DNA from: Oscillatoriales cyanobacterium PMM_0008
Lineage (GTDB): Bacteria > Cyanobacteriota > Cyanobacteriia > Cyanobacteriales > Aerosakkonemataceae
NCBI GenBank assembly: GCA_949128025.1
Contig: CASBRD010000229.1
Location: 1 to 57,402, forward strand
Direction: 5' to 3'
Length of the DNA: 57,402 nt
This document shows, piece by piece, positions 8,001-17,402 of the stretch (position 1 is the stretch's first letter; the number at the start of each line of letters is the position of its first letter). The position numbers and the translations under genes were made by a program. The notes beneath the pieces are model-generated. The model was not told the DNA's origin. It saw only the letters and a list, made by a program, of their open reading frames with translations, and made no database searches.

Positions 8001-8655
8001 CGCTTTTTGAGCGTAAATAACTAATCTCGCGCATCAACAAACGCCGCTGATTCTGCATATCTTTATCTTCAAAATCTAAGAGGTCTTTCGCTGATTTAAC
8101 GGAAAATATCGATAAGTCTACGGCGAGAATCCTAAACTCTTGGCGATGTTGTAACAACATTAAAGTGTCTGCATATAAGAATTCTCCTCCTTTACCTAAA
8201 CCTGAATATTTGAGTATGTAGCGATCGATATCATCTTTTTTAAGAAGATCGAACTGAGACAATAACTCGACAAATTCTTGTTTTTGATCCCTAGTGTTAT
8301 TTCCGAAGCTGTTATTACCGCCAAAACTGCATTGGTAGTACAAAATTTCGATTGGCGATCGCGTACTGTCTTTCCATCCAGTAGATTTAATGTACTCCCC
8401 AAAGAAATTCAATCCAGACAGAAAACCCTTCTGCAATAAATACAAACACCACTTTTCAATTCTTTCGATATCTTTCTGACTGATTGTTCCGTCTTCACTC
8501 ACTATCCGCTTAAACATTTTGGCAAATTTCAAATGCTGCAAATCTCGCCGATATAAATTGCCAAAATTGTGCTTGAGTTGGTGCTGTTCGATATAAGTAA
8601 GAATCCCAATATTGAAACCAACCTCAAATAAACGACCCAAATTTTCTGCTATCAT
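5029..8655 (-). CDS. Large SF2-type helicase/ATPase of unknown system
   Basis: This 1208-residue protein carries a DEAD-like helicase core in its middle: Walker A GNPGIGKT (403-410), a nearby FFYVSPRKQ motif Ia region, Walker B IMIDE (603-607), VIVADAS (641-647), motif V TSSASRGLSF (813-822) and motif VI QVIYRGRGQ (846-854). The first about 400 residues contain no family I recognise; a stretch around 155-190 (GGEFLYADTLMLL, then RILAVDLSIF) has the hairpin-like layout of some nuclease folds but no clear catalytic lysine. A 350-residue C-terminal region is also unassigned. Residues 985-991 (GNRVSES) are encoded by a dispersed DNA repeat. The gene lies 144 bases downstream of the 1004-residue gene on the same strand, and the two probably act together, perhaps in defence. 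Confidence 0.75.
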   Translation of the reverse strand: MIAENLGRLFEVGFNIGILTYIEQHQLKHNFGNLYRRDLQHLKFAKMFKRIVSEDGTISQKDIERIEKWCLYLLQKGFLSGLNFFGEYIKSTGWKDSTRSPIEILYYQCSFGGNNSFGNNTRDQKQEFVELLSQFDLLKKDDIDRYILKYSGLGKGGEFLYADTLMLLQHRQEFRILAVDLSIFSVKSAKDLLDFEDKDMQNQRRLLMREISYLRSKSVFSKLRIDTGATDDFSFTFAADLTRYFTAFKRKDKESAKLIQAGSYARSFYEFLGEIGILNNQSSVVFNVVGYSDRGISAMSLRPENLDVLTTCSQIYKNEPKEQEIDLARKEVLNLIQLNAGRSFDNGKTFVKQLLEIPSDTTTIISHTEKIDNFSSTLELREPHAEMIKDVLNSDKTYLFLTGNPGIGKTTAIVDFLKAHINEGFLFFYVSPRKQVNLDIIEKFTDSETGQLTDSRLFCINTNAEIIKDNFRSTVVNYHSQKHHGDFIENPVIFLDPAQEIQRQASRQQALNRRTEDEIEPTNRRSKGVLSSLCEAIYTTIKYEISNNIVATACIQSLKKTEHGANTLEHFENIFKSAYNKRDGKVIPAEMIKISTRIKHLFIMIDEITGDDSGVEFLNGISTILNRYKLTDLQHGFNTKVIVADASIVAPDVIKQHLSEISPEPDKIFFRRASSQADDPLSSQEFEFKRSPAIIINANSYPASSLTITYKVFIESVKFDEDTFAEKKDNLKKTVQTQIVQDINTLWKQPDAGQILVYIQDKRKLQELIERIKKQRGEFDEKKDYLEIHANLSDRDKSEIHQYKNKVKVIFMTSSASRGLSFPKAKHILVEIPRFRVESNLMEIIQVIYRGRGQYIENGEEKTLDDKEKELIFYLSDRAIYYADDKELSLRESTINLLNILLIVKTCVMTRIKGYGQLGREKFLMIPIGGKSVSAAGQTFSGQMANLIKDLKNEHRRRPSHKLLKEVYISLEQLLSRAEFVLNSGNRVSESYSYLKLREVFNSKFSQLIADSFDKLLDFSKIEPGLINGSLLVVPIAEQRLEETYEMRLMDIANHANKELLDKMWGISKCNNYPSRLRSALKNAIELVDKVRDYNHRTQFLEQNNQRLDQYYALPLFTFISGEAMSEYFADEPEEPEDEQFRDILATYIHHLYPADKTLPIGYKYRDFPFVVFSSYSLEEMREKIYTDKYLLTSNELNVLNLILSKGE
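5689..5702. repeat. GAAACCCGGTTTC near-palindrome, copy inside helicase gene
   Basis: The motif AGAAACCCGGTTTC, found elsewhere in intergenic DNA (12824, 46701, and a split form at 48366), lies within the helicase reading frame. There it encodes part of SGNRVSES. Its presence in frame shows the repeat can enter coding DNA without breaking the protein. Confidence 0.75.
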
Positions 8656-8691
8656 TTTGCACTCCTGTTAGATCAAGTCTATTGTCTGATT

Positions 8692-8758
8692 GTAGGGGCG
8701 GGTTTTGTTGATAGATTGTCTGTTAAACAGAAGGGTGATCTGCTAAACCCGCCCCTAC
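8692..8758. repeat. Palindromic interspersed repeat, family R2, copy 1
   Basis: Fourteen-base inverted arms (GTAGGGGCGGGTTT at 8692-8705 and its complement at 8745-8758) enclose a 39-base centre. It fills the gap between the two large minus-strand genes, so it would be transcribed as a hairpin in their mRNA and could lower read-through. A second copy lies at 54470-54557. Confidence 0.8.
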
Positions 8759-8799
8759 CATGCAATACTAATGCTACCCTACCGGACACGATATTATAC

Positions 8800-11700
8800 C
8801 TATACGTTTAAAACTCTCCTAACTTCGGTCAAAAATGCCAACGAGTTAAAACCCACCTCTCCTCTGATATGGTTAAACACGGACAATTTACTAAATGATT
8901 CCTCACCCATAATATTCTCATAAGGATCGAGTTTTAAACTAATGTCGCTGGTTTTCTCGAATCGCGAAAAATGAAAAAGTGTCAGATATTGCAAAATGTC
9001 ATTTTTCAGGGTGCTATCATCGTCTATCAAAGCTGAGCGAATATATTTGTCATCCAAAATTCCGGGATAAATGTTCAACAGAGTCGAGTAGGAAATCACA
9101 CCATTGTAAAAGCGATCGTCCCCCTTACCTACACTAATCCCATTAAACAAATTGAAAAAAACTACCGCTTGCTGCGCGGAATCTTGCGCTACATTCAGCA
9201 ATTCGTTTGTGTCCTGAATATAAAAAGAAGTTGCTTTAGGATTTCCTGCTTTCCGTACATAGTATTTATCAAAAAATACCGGATAGATCTTGATGTCGTC
9301 GCGGTTTCCTTTCAACTCCTTTATTAATGCAGGCGACATAAAATATAGGCGATCGTCATCCTCACTTTGAGTTATATTCAGGTTACTCGTAAAAGGTGCT
9401 TGTGCAATATACAAAAAGTCTCGGTATCCCTGCTGATAAAGATTGTTCACCGTGTCTATGAGAATTGGCGGATCTTGATACAAACGTCGATTGCTATAGT
9501 TATCAGAAAAAGTTTTGATAATATGCAACCGAATAGCACCATCTGGTTGACGTGCGATCGCGATCGCTTCTCCTACCAAATTAGATATTCTACCTTGGCG
9601 GTTTCTGTTACCTGTTCTGGCGTCGCTTTCCAAACTGGAAACAATTATAATAGCTAGTTTATCCAGGTTTGGAGTATCTAAGTTATCGGTAAACGTAAAC
9701 TTTCTAGGTAATACCGAATACAAAGAACTCAGACCGTTCTTAACTTTCAAATGATTTGCACCTCGGACGCGGAAACCCTGAGAACTACACCGATGGTTTT
9801 CGTTCAACAAATGACACAATGCTTTAGAAAGATGCGCTATGAACTTTTCAGATGGTGCGGGATTTTGGTGGTCGCCTTCGTGCAATCTTACCATCGGAAC
9901 AAATAATCTTTTATTAGCAGCATCTAGCAATATTTTTAGGCAAATATACGCTAACAAAGAGATAGTAAAGCGATAAATAAAGCCTTGATTAGCATCAAAT
10001 CCCTTTGGATCTAAGCGTCGATTATTGTAGCGAAATAATACCAATTTATTATTTCCCATGAAATATTTTTGATACGAATTCATACAACTTTCGGGAACCC
10101 ACATTACTGGTAAAGCATTAACACCTCTGATATCATATTCCATCCTAAATTGTTGGCGTTCTTCTGTCGGAAAATAGCGGATGTCTTCAATAGTAATACT
10201 CGCAGGTAGCTGACAGACAGCATTTTCTTCGACGTGCGCTTCTCCAATAGAAATGTATCTCAAACATTCTTTGGGATTGCGTCCTACAACTTCTCTGAAA
10301 AAGATACCATTGAAAATTCTATTTTCGTCGTTTTCCAGAATACCTCTTTTTACACTAATCTGGATTGGATAAGTTCTGGTTGGCAAAATACTCTGGGTTT
10401 TAATAAATTCTCTCAGCAATTCCCTTAGTACTTTGATTTTATCTCGAACTTTGTATTCATTCAAGCCTCGTATAATAGCGTTTAAAAGCCTCTTTTTTAT
10501 TTCCTCGTTATTACCCTTTAAATCGGTTAATATTTTTTCAAAAGGGATGATAGGGTTATAATTTAGATCGTCATTAGGATTATAACCATCTACGTTGGGG
10601 TTATTGCAAGCAAATACAAAGAAGTACAAAAATGCGAGTTTTAATACTTTTGCTCCGAAGTTGGGATTTTTGGCAAGTTCCTGACGGTGTTCAGCACTTT
10701 CTGGATCGAGAAGATTGAGATTGTAGTCAAAAACTTCTCGACCGTCAAGTGCTTGTACTGGATTACCAAACTTCATTTTGAAACCGCAAATAAATTTGCG
10801 CTCTCCCTTGTTAGTGTTTGTACTTTCGCCCAAGTTACCTGTTACAATGGGAATGATCGGAAGAGAGTCTAATACTTCCGATCGCGAAAACACATCTTTG
10901 TAATTAATCTTCACTCCAGCATAGTTCACCTCATAATAATCATCCGCTTTGTCCTGGTTAATAAAATCTTCTATTAATCTGAGACGGCGAATCAAATCTT
11001 GCAGATAAATAAAACCAATGCTGTCTTTATTATCGATGTTATCTCTAAGATATTCCAAATATCTTATCTTTGCTTCTTTCTTCAATTTACCCAGTGTTTC
11101 CGTGTCTACAATTCGCTTTAGGCGGTTGAAGTCAGAATACTCGTCTTCTATCTTGTCTTGAACCGTATCGTGCAGTTCTTTTCTGTCAGATTCGCTGTCA
11201 AAAGTAACTCGGTCATCAATATGATTTTCCAATCCCTCTCTCAAATATTCGGGAAATCGATCGATCTCCCTTACTGTAATAGTCAGTTTGTGAAATTTGA
11301 GTAGGGAAGCACTACCGGGACGGCTGCTATCCAAACAAAGTTTTTGCTTCTGTAAATTAGAAGAAGAATTGTTAAAATTATAAGTGAACCCTAACTGAGT
11401 TGCATCTCCCTGGAAAGATTGCAAAGGTGTAATCAAACTGGTAACAAACTTCTCAATCGCTCCATTTTCTCCTAGACTAGACTGTAGTAGCTGTCTCAAA
11501 CAATCTCTTATTTCTCCAACCTTATTGGGAAAGCTGTCTCGGAATCCCGCCGTAAAATTAATGGTAGCAGAACGTACCCCCTGAGAGGATGATAGAGGAT
11601 TTTGAACTTGGGAAGTTGCGACCTGACTAGCTACGGTGTCAATATCAATCTGCAACCGTTGGCCATTTTCCGATAGGCGAAACGGCTGCTGATTCCTTAA

Positions 11701-11814
11701 GTTTTGTAAGAGCTTCTCCAGTAAATCGCTGTAGTCTACTGGGACTAGCTCGTTGTCACCCTGTTCTAAACTGTTAACCATGTAGTGTCTTTTGGCTGAT
11801 GTTATTTCATTCAA
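8800..11814 (-). CDS. 1004-residue protein of unknown family, partner of the large helicase
   Basis: I do not recognise this family. The N-terminal 300 residues are mainly helical and charged. A Cys/aromatic-rich helix lies at 391-405, and there are further segments with FREVVGRNPKECLRYIS (506-522) and FRYNNRRLDPKGFD (594-607). The last third shows alternating hydrophobic strands and helices: KLAIIIVSS (719-727), SNLVGEAIAIARQPDG (744-759), IRLHIIKTFS (761-770), a helix ILIDTVNNLYQQG (784-796), then YRDFLYIAQAP (797-807) and IKIYPVFFDK (841-850). That order is reminiscent of an RNase H/PIWI-like fold, but no DEDX-type catalytic set is evident. This is only a hypothesis. The gene is first in a two-gene unit with the SF2 helicase. 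The ATG at 11814 was used; ATG at 11781 (codon 12) is an alternative. Confidence 0.7.
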   Translation of the reverse strand: MNEITSAKRHYMVNSLEQGDNELVPVDYSDLLEKLLQNLRNQQPFRLSENGQRLQIDIDTVASQVATSQVQNPLSSSQGVRSATINFTAGFRDSFPNKVGEIRDCLRQLLQSSLGENGAIEKFVTSLITPLQSFQGDATQLGFTYNFNNSSSNLQKQKLCLDSSRPGSASLLKFHKLTITVREIDRFPEYLREGLENHIDDRVTFDSESDRKELHDTVQDKIEDEYSDFNRLKRIVDTETLGKLKKEAKIRYLEYLRDNIDNKDSIGFIYLQDLIRRLRLIEDFINQDKADDYYEVNYAGVKINYKDVFSRSEVLDSLPIIPIVTGNLGESTNTNKGERKFICGFKMKFGNPVQALDGREVFDYNLNLLDPESAEHRQELAKNPNFGAKVLKLAFLYFFVFACNNPNVDGYNPNDDLNYNPIIPFEKILTDLKGNNEEIKKRLLNAIIRGLNEYKVRDKIKVLRELLREFIKTQSILPTRTYPIQISVKRGILENDENRIFNGIFFREVVGRNPKECLRYISIGEAHVEENAVCQLPASITIEDIRYFPTEERQQFRMEYDIRGVNALPVMWVPESCMNSYQKYFMGNNKLVLFRYNNRRLDPKGFDANQGFIYRFTISLLAYICLKILLDAANKRLFVPMVRLHEGDHQNPAPSEKFIAHLSKALCHLLNENHRCSSQGFRVRGANHLKVKNGLSSLYSVLPRKFTFTDNLDTPNLDKLAIIIVSSLESDARTGNRNRQGRISNLVGEAIAIARQPDGAIRLHIIKTFSDNYSNRRLYQDPPILIDTVNNLYQQGYRDFLYIAQAPFTSNLNITQSEDDDRLYFMSPALIKELKGNRDDIKIYPVFFDKYYVRKAGNPKATSFYIQDTNELLNVAQDSAQQAVVFFNLFNGISVGKGDDRFYNGVISYSTLLNIYPGILDDKYIRSALIDDDSTLKNDILQYLTLFHFSRFEKTSDISLKLDPYENIMGEESFSKLSVFNHIRGEVGFNSLAFLTEVRRVLNV

Positions 11815-11945
11815 CCACTAGATATGAATTTTAGTCAAGCGATTTTAGATTATTTGTACAGAACCATAAGAAAGCGGAACGCAGGTCACGCTGCTGAATT
11901 AGCCTCTAGGTAGGTTCGGCAAATGAGCAATGACCCAAAAGGTAT

Positions 11946-12641
11946 TCACCCTAAGTTTTTCTTGACCCAATCTCGTAAAGCCTGCTCCGTATTTACACCG
12001 AAAATAGAGTGGGGACAATCTGTTTTTCCTCTGTTGTGTTCCGTAAATCTATGGCCTGTAACATTATCCGGCGATATCCCATATTCTACCATCAGCCATT
12101 TGTGGAGTGCGATCGTTGCCTCTTCTTGCTTTGGCGCTAGTCTTTCGCCAGCTTTGGCAATATGTTCGATGCCAATGGAATCGTTATTCTCTCCTGGTGC
12201 GTGCCACGCCTTGTCGGCATCTTCCACCATTTGATAAATAGTGCCGTTTTTATCGACAATGTAGTGTGCGGAAATCTGGGATTGAGAATTTTGATACCAA
12301 CTAATTGTGCTTGCTAAGTTAGCCACATTTGTGTAATGATTGATGATCCGCTTGATTCTTTTCCCGTTGCGGCTAGAAAAATTTGGCGAGGCGACCCATT
12401 TTACTTCAGGCTTAAGAGGTGCTGAAGTACTGGGTGCATTAGGGGCAAAGTCTCCTAGTTCATCAGTGGCAATGAGCGATGGTTTTGGTTTGTCTTTTGG
12501 GGCGAAGCTGAACTTATTCGCGACACTAGAATCGAGAATTTTTTGCAGTTGCGCTACCTGCATTTCGGTATCCCATTTTTGAATCGCTTTATCGCCATAC
12601 ATTAAAAATACAGTCCCATCTTGAAAAATTTCAAACCACAT
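11946..12641 (-). CDS. N-acetylmuramoyl-L-alanine amidase (Amidase_2/PGRP type)
   Basis: The C-terminal domain (about 85-231) has the zinc amidase signature. The likely metal ligands are His102 (IINHYT), His197 (TGHRF) and Cys209 (TDCP), with SIGIEHI and the HYIVDKNG motif between. These enzymes cut the amide bond between MurNAc and the stem peptide. The first 70 residues form a short unrelated region (MWFEIFQDGTVFLMYGD) and no signal peptide is visible, so the protein may act in the cytoplasm, be released by lysis, or be a prophage- or bacteriocin-like lysin. It is on the same strand as the large two-gene unit and 132 bases from it. Confidence 0.88.
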   Translation of the reverse strand: MWFEIFQDGTVFLMYGDKAIQKWDTEMQVAQLQKILDSSVANKFSFAPKDKPKPSLIATDELGDFAPNAPSTSAPLKPEVKWVASPNFSSRNGKRIKRIINHYTNVANLASTISWYQNSQSQISAHYIVDKNGTIYQMVEDADKAWHAPGENNDSIGIEHIAKAGERLAPKQEEATIALHKWLMVEYGISPDNVTGHRFTEHNRGKTDCPHSIFGVNTEQALRDWVKKNLG

Positions 12642-13019
12642 TTTATTTGCCTCTAAATCGAAGGAATCTTGACCACCTTTTAGGGTAATATAAAAATGTT
12701 ATTTGTTAAATGCGCTACTTACACTAAGTTGCATTTAACTGACTTGGGGACGTCCTTGACATCGGGACACGGCGAATCCCGGCAACACGCAATACTGCTA
12801 GGGTTTTGGATATTGGTAGGCCCAGAAACCGGGTTTCTTTTAGCTCAAGAAGAGCAGTATTGCGGCTACACGGTATTAGCAATACAGTACTTGCTCCATC
12901 CGATCGGGACAGAGTTTCTGAGCGATCGCAGATCTAACCTTAAAGCTTTTCTATCAGAAGTAGGAACCCGAAACCTGGGAATAGCTGTACCTTGACAATA
13001 AAGAGCTAGCAAGTGATTT
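12642..13019. other. Intergenic region with GAAACC repeat
   Basis: This is a 378-base gap between divergent genes. It contains AGAAACCGGGTTTCT at 12824-12838, a dispersed palindromic repeat, and a partial variant near 12962. A 100-codon frame here has no coding character. Promoters for both flanking genes probably lie here, but I cannot pinpoint them. Confidence 0.6.
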
Positions 13020-14477
13020 ATGCAGATTAATACTCCAGATTGGGTCAAACACGCTGTTTTCTACCAAATTTTTCCAGATCGGTTCGCCAAAAGCAAGCAG
13101 CCCCACAAGCGGCTGTTGAAGAATGCCTCGTGGGAAGCCTGGGACGATATGCCAACGCTGCAAGGCTACAAGGGCGGCGATTTGTGGGGTGTGATAGAAC
13201 AGCTGGATTACTTGCAGGATTTGGGGATTAACGCGATTTATTTTACCCCCATTTTTCAATCGGCTAGCAATCATCGTTACCACACTCACGATTATTACCT
13301 GGTCGATCCGATGTTGGGGGGAAATTCGGCTTTTAAAGAATTGCTAGATGCAGCCCACCAACGGAATATCAAGATTGTTCTGGATGGGGTGTTTAACCAC
13401 GCCAGTCGCGGCTTTTTCTTTTTCCACGACATCCTGGAAAATGGCCCCCATTCTCCCTGGTTGGATTGGTTTAAAGTTGAAGGTTGGCCGGTATCTCCTT
13501 ACAATGGTGAGTTCCCGGCTAATTATATCGGTTGGGGTGGAAATCGGGCGCTGCCAGAGTTTAACCACAAGAATCCCGAAGTGCGGGAATATATTATGGA
13601 GATTGCCGAATATTGGATTAAATTCGGCGTCGATGGTTGGCGCTTAGATGTGCCGTTTGAGATTAAAGCAGCTGGATTTTGGCAGGAGTTTCGCGATCGC
13701 GTCAAAGCTGTCAACCCCGAAGCCTACATCGTCGGCGAAGTCTGGTTAGATGCTCGCGAATGGCTGGATGGCACCCAATTTGATGGAGTGATGAATTACT
13801 TATTTGCCGCACCGACGATCGCATTTACAGCAGGCGATCGCGTAGACATTGAGCAAGTACAAGATCGTTCCTACCATCCCTACCCGCCCCTATTTGCCAA
13901 AGAGTACGGCGAAAAAATTACCCAAGTACTAGAATTATACCCCTGGGAAATTCAGCTTACCCAGCTTAATCTACTAGCCAGTCACGATACGGCGCGTTTA
14001 ATTTCTATTGCGGGAGGCGACAAAGCCAGTGTGGAATTGGCAACGTTGCTGCTATTAACTTATCCCGGTGCAAGCAGCATTTACTACGGCGATGAAGTTG
14101 GCTTACCGGGTAAGTTAGATCCAGACTCGCGTCGCGGCTTTCCTATGGAAGCCCACTGGGAACTTGATGTTCTAAAATATCACCAGAAACTGATAGGATT
14201 GCGTCACAAATACCCTGCTCTCAGAACGGGTTCCTACAACATTTTGTATGCTGAGGGAACGGTTTATGTGTTTGCTCGCGTTTTAGGATCTGAGGAATTA
14301 ATTGTTGCCGTTAACATCGGAACTGCACCCGCAAATGCCAGCTTTGAAGTAACCGCTCTGCAATCCTTACCTAGCCAAATGTTGTATGGTACTGGAGAAG
14401 TATCGTGGAACGATGAGGGAGAATCTAATCAACTAACATTGGATCTTCCGGCTCGGAGTGGCTGTATCTTAGGTTGA
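13020..14477 (+). CDS. GH13 alpha-amylase family glycosidase (neopullulanase/cyclomaltodextrinase-like)
   Basis: This 485-residue (beta/alpha)8 enzyme has the GH13 conserved regions: DGVFNH (122-127), GWRLDVP with the nucleophile Asp210, GEVW with acid/base Glu240, and SHDT with Asp323. It opens WVKHAVFYQIFPDRFAKS, the style of neopullulanases and cyclomaltodextrinases, but lacks their separate N-terminal starch-binding domain. It ends in a short beta-sandwich. No signal peptide is seen, so it probably acts on intracellular glycogen-derived maltodextrins. It is transcribed alone, upstream of a histidine kinase with a 240-base gap. Confidence 0.92.
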   Translation: MQINTPDWVKHAVFYQIFPDRFAKSKQPHKRLLKNASWEAWDDMPTLQGYKGGDLWGVIEQLDYLQDLGINAIYFTPIFQSASNHRYHTHDYYLVDPMLGGNSAFKELLDAAHQRNIKIVLDGVFNHASRGFFFFHDILENGPHSPWLDWFKVEGWPVSPYNGEFPANYIGWGGNRALPEFNHKNPEVREYIMEIAEYWIKFGVDGWRLDVPFEIKAAGFWQEFRDRVKAVNPEAYIVGEVWLDAREWLDGTQFDGVMNYLFAAPTIAFTAGDRVDIEQVQDRSYHPYPPLFAKEYGEKITQVLELYPWEIQLTQLNLLASHDTARLISIAGGDKASVELATLLLLTYPGASSIYYGDEVGLPGKLDPDSRRGFPMEAHWELDVLKYHQKLIGLRHKYPALRTGSYNILYAEGTVYVFARVLGSEELIVAVNIGTAPANASFEVTALQSLPSQMLYGTGEVSWNDEGESNQLTLDLPARSGCILG

Positions 14478-14719
14478 GTAAATCGGTTAGTCAGATTCCC
14501 TGATTGGAGATCCTCCCAACCCCCCTTCAAAAGGGGGGCAGAGGGGCAGAGGGGCAGAGGAGAAAAGAAATAAAAATGTTCTTAATTATGAACAAAAGCA
14601 TAACAACTCTTTCGGAGTTGTTAAAAAAAAGTTTAGTTCACAAATCAATTAGGGCTTTTGCTGGTTGCTATATACTTGATTGGTGTATAAATAGTTTATA
14701 ATAAACCAATTAATAGTAT
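14478..14719. other. Short intergenic region with GGGGCAGA repeats
   Basis: The gap holds tandem copies of an octamer-like unit (GGGGCAGA, about 14535-14561). The same unit occurs at the right edge of the window. A short A/T-rich stretch before 14720 probably contains the promoter of the kinase gene. No gene is seen. Confidence 0.5.
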
Positions 14720-17374
14720 ATGTCATCCTCACTAGGTTACGACCCTAGCCTGGATCAACCAATTGATGAAGCAGATCCAGCCCAGCAGTCCCTAAGAGAT
14801 CGTCAATTGCGGACACTTTTTGAAACAGCCCTGGATGGGATGGCGATCGCAGACGACCAAGGGCGCTACCTAGATGTCAACCCTGCCGCCTGTGAATTAT
14901 TTGGTCTAGAGAGAGATGAACTTCTGGGACGCAGTATCGTTGAGTTTGCGGAACCGGGGTTGAATTTCCAAGCAGTTTGGCAAGAATTTCAGCAACAAGA
15001 GAAAGTGCGCGGTGAGTTCAGCTTAGTGCGGGCCGATGGGGATATTCGCATAGTGGAATATGCGGCGACGGCCAACTTTTTACCCCACCGCCACCTATCC
15101 GTGATGCGAGACATTACAGAGAGTAAACGAGCAGAGGCACAAGTCCGGGAACTGACACAACAGCTAGATATGTCTCCGACACGCTTAGGCGAACGGCAAG
15201 TTCGCGAACCTGTCAGCGAACTGGAGCAAACCCAAGCCCAATTACGGGAATCTCAGCAACGACTGGAAAGCATTTTGAATTCCGTTGAGGGAGTGGTGTG
15301 GTCAATCCACCCGGAAACCTTTGAGACGATTTACATCAACCCCGCAGTAGAAGAAATATTCGGTTGCTCAGTGGCAGAGTTTTTTGCTAATCCTAACTTC
15401 TGGTTTGAAATCATTCATCCCGACGATAAAAGTAACATTGCCAATGTTTTCGCCAGACTCAAAGAAAAGGGGAGAAGCAGAACAGAATATCGCATTATTC
15501 GCCGGGATGGACAAGTGCGCTGGTTGTCTGTTAACTCTCATCTGGTCTATGACGAAACCGGAAAACCGATTCGCATTGATGGCATTACCACCGACATCAC
15601 CGATCGCAAACAAGCTGAAATAGAGTTAGCCGCCTCTCAAGCCGAATTAATGGCACTATTTAATGCCATGCAAGATGTCATTATTGTGCTGAATTCAGAG
15701 GGACGCTATCTAAAAATCGCTCCTAGTTCTGCTCCCCTGTTATACTTACCTTCAAATACAATGTTAGGCAAAACTCTCCACGAAGTCCTCCCCCAAGATG
15801 CCGCAGATTTTTTCCTCAATACTATTCACAAAGCTATTATTAATCAATCCCTGATGCCGTTGGAATACTCATTACCTATAGGCGATCGCTTAGTCTGGTT
15901 TGATGCTAGTATTTCTCCCATGTCTGAAGATAAAGTTGTTTGGGTAGCTAGAGATATCAGCGATCGCAAACATCAAGAACAATCTCTCCGCTTAATCGTT
16001 GAAGGTACAGCGGCAAAAACTGGTGAAGAATTTTTCAAAAGTTGCGTCCAATATCTCGCCCAAGTATTAGAAGTCCGTTATGCTTTCATTGCTGAATTTG
16101 TTAACTCAGAAAAAGTGAGCGCGAAAACTCTAGCATTTTGGGCGGGAAATGACTTTGGTGATAATTTTACTTACAATTTAGTCGGGACACCCTGTAACAA
16201 TGTTTATATTCAAGGTGATTTATGTCGATACCCAAATTCAGTTCAAACCCTTTTTCCCGAAGATAATGATTTAGTCACCCTCCAAGCCCAAAGTTATGCT
16301 GGTTTGCAGATTATTGATACTGCTGGAAATCCCTTGGGATTGATCGCAGTTTTAGATACTAAACCGATGGTGCAAAATGTAGAAATGCAGTCAGCCATCT
16401 TAAGAATATTTGCCACTCGTGCGGGTGCGGAAATAGAGCGGATAGAGGCGGAAGCAGCAGTGCGTCGATCAGAAATTCAACTGAGGCTACAATCTGAAGA
16501 ATTAACAGCAACCCTCAAAAAGTTGCAAAATACTCAAACTCAGTTAATTCAAGCGGAAAAGATGTCAAGTTTGGGGCAGTTAGTAGCAGGAATTGCCCAT
16601 GAAATTAATAACCCCGTGAGCTTTATTTATGGCAATCTTCAACCCGCTGCTGATTATGCCAGTGACTTAATTGAGCTAATTCACCTTTACCAAGAGCATT
16701 ATCCGACTCCACCCCAGGCAATCTCTGATTTTACAGAAGATATTGACCTTGAGTATCTGATCACTGATTTTTCTAAGTTGCTAGCATCAATGAAAACAGG
16801 AGCCATACGCATCAGTGATATTGTTAAGTCTCTGCGAACATTTTCACGCCTGGATGAAGCGGATTTAAAAGAAATAGATATTCACGAAAATATCGAGAGT
16901 ACCTTAATCATTTTACAAAATCGCTTGAATAGTTCGACCGGAAAAACAGCAATTACAGTGATTAAAAATTATGGCAATCTGCCTTTAGTTGAATGTTATG
17001 GTGGTTTACTAAATCAGGTGTTTTTGAATTTGTTAGTCAATGCTATTGATGCGATTGAACAGCAGCGAAACAGCCTAGATTTAACCGAGCGATCGGATTA
17101 TATTGGCTGTATTACAATTACCACTTCTATCAATTTAGGAAATCAGGTGATCATATCCATTCAGGATAATGGTTGTGGGATGAATCCAGAGGTACAAGAA
17201 AAGATATTTAATCCATTTTTTACCACTAAACCTGTCGGTAAAGGTACAGGAATGGGATTAGCCACCAGCTATCAAATTGTAACGGAGAATCATCGCGGTA
17301 ATTTGCGGTGTTGTTCTACACTTGGAAAAGGGACTGAGTTTAGGACTGAGTTGCCGATTAGCCAGCCGAAATAA
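14720..17374 (+). CDS. PAS-PAS-PAS-GAF sensor histidine kinase
   Basis: The 884-residue protein has three PAS units (about 28-138, 180-300 and 308-418), a GAF-like domain (about 430-572), a coiled-coil linker, then the kinase core. The phospho-acceptor is His627 in GIAHEINNP. The ATP-binding domain shows the N box ([12 protein letters not shown], 768-779), DNGCGM (816-821), the FFTTK motif and GTGMGLA (842-848). No transmembrane segment or receiver domain is present, so it is a soluble, multi-input sensor that needs a separate response regulator. No regulator gene lies nearby, so it is an orphan kinase. The HisKA-like part has an about 60-residue extension between the H box and the next helix, common in cyanobacterial kinases of this type. 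Confidence 0.93.
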   Translation: MSSSLGYDPSLDQPIDEADPAQQSLRDRQLRTLFETALDGMAIADDQGRYLDVNPAACELFGLERDELLGRSIVEFAEPGLNFQAVWQEFQQQEKVRGEFSLVRADGDIRIVEYAATANFLPHRHLSVMRDITESKRAEAQVRELTQQLDMSPTRLGERQVREPVSELEQTQAQLRESQQRLESILNSVEGVVWSIHPETFETIYINPAVEEIFGCSVAEFFANPNFWFEIIHPDDKSNIANVFARLKEKGRSRTEYRIIRRDGQVRWLSVNSHLVYDETGKPIRIDGITTDITDRKQAEIELAASQAELMALFNAMQDVIIVLNSEGRYLKIAPSSAPLLYLPSNTMLGKTLHEVLPQDAADFFLNTIHKAIINQSLMPLEYSLPIGDRLVWFDASISPMSEDKVVWVARDISDRKHQEQSLRLIVEGTAAKTGEEFFKSCVQYLAQVLEVRYAFIAEFVNSEKVSAKTLAFWAGNDFGDNFTYNLVGTPCNNVYIQGDLCRYPNSVQTLFPEDNDLVTLQAQSYAGLQIIDTAGNPLGLIAVLDTKPMVQNVEMQSAILRIFATRAGAEIERIEAEAAVRRSEIQLRLQSEELTATLKKLQNTQTQLIQAEKMSSLGQLVAGIAHEINNPVSFIYGNLQPAADYASDLIELIHLYQEHYPTPPQAISDFTEDIDLEYLITDFSKLLASMKTGAIRISDIVKSLRTFSRLDEADLKEIDIHENIESTLIILQNRLNSSTGKTAITVIKNYGNLPLVECYGGLLNQVFLNLLVNAIDAIEQQRNSLDLTERSDYIGCITITTSINLGNQVIISIQDNGCGMNPEVQEKIFNPFFTTKPVGKGTGMGLATSYQIVTENHRGNLRCCSTLGKGTEFRTELPISQPK

Positions 17375-17402
17375 GCGATCGACCCTAATTATAGCTAGGG
17401 AC

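Noticed and set aside
12696-12995. 100-codon open frame between the amidase and amylase genes
   Set aside because: Composition is driven by GAAACC repeats and HIP1 sites; no conserved pattern and no ribosome-binding site.
14504-14701. 65-codon open frame after the amylase gene
   Set aside because: It starts in a GGGGCAGA repeat and shows no protein-like pattern.
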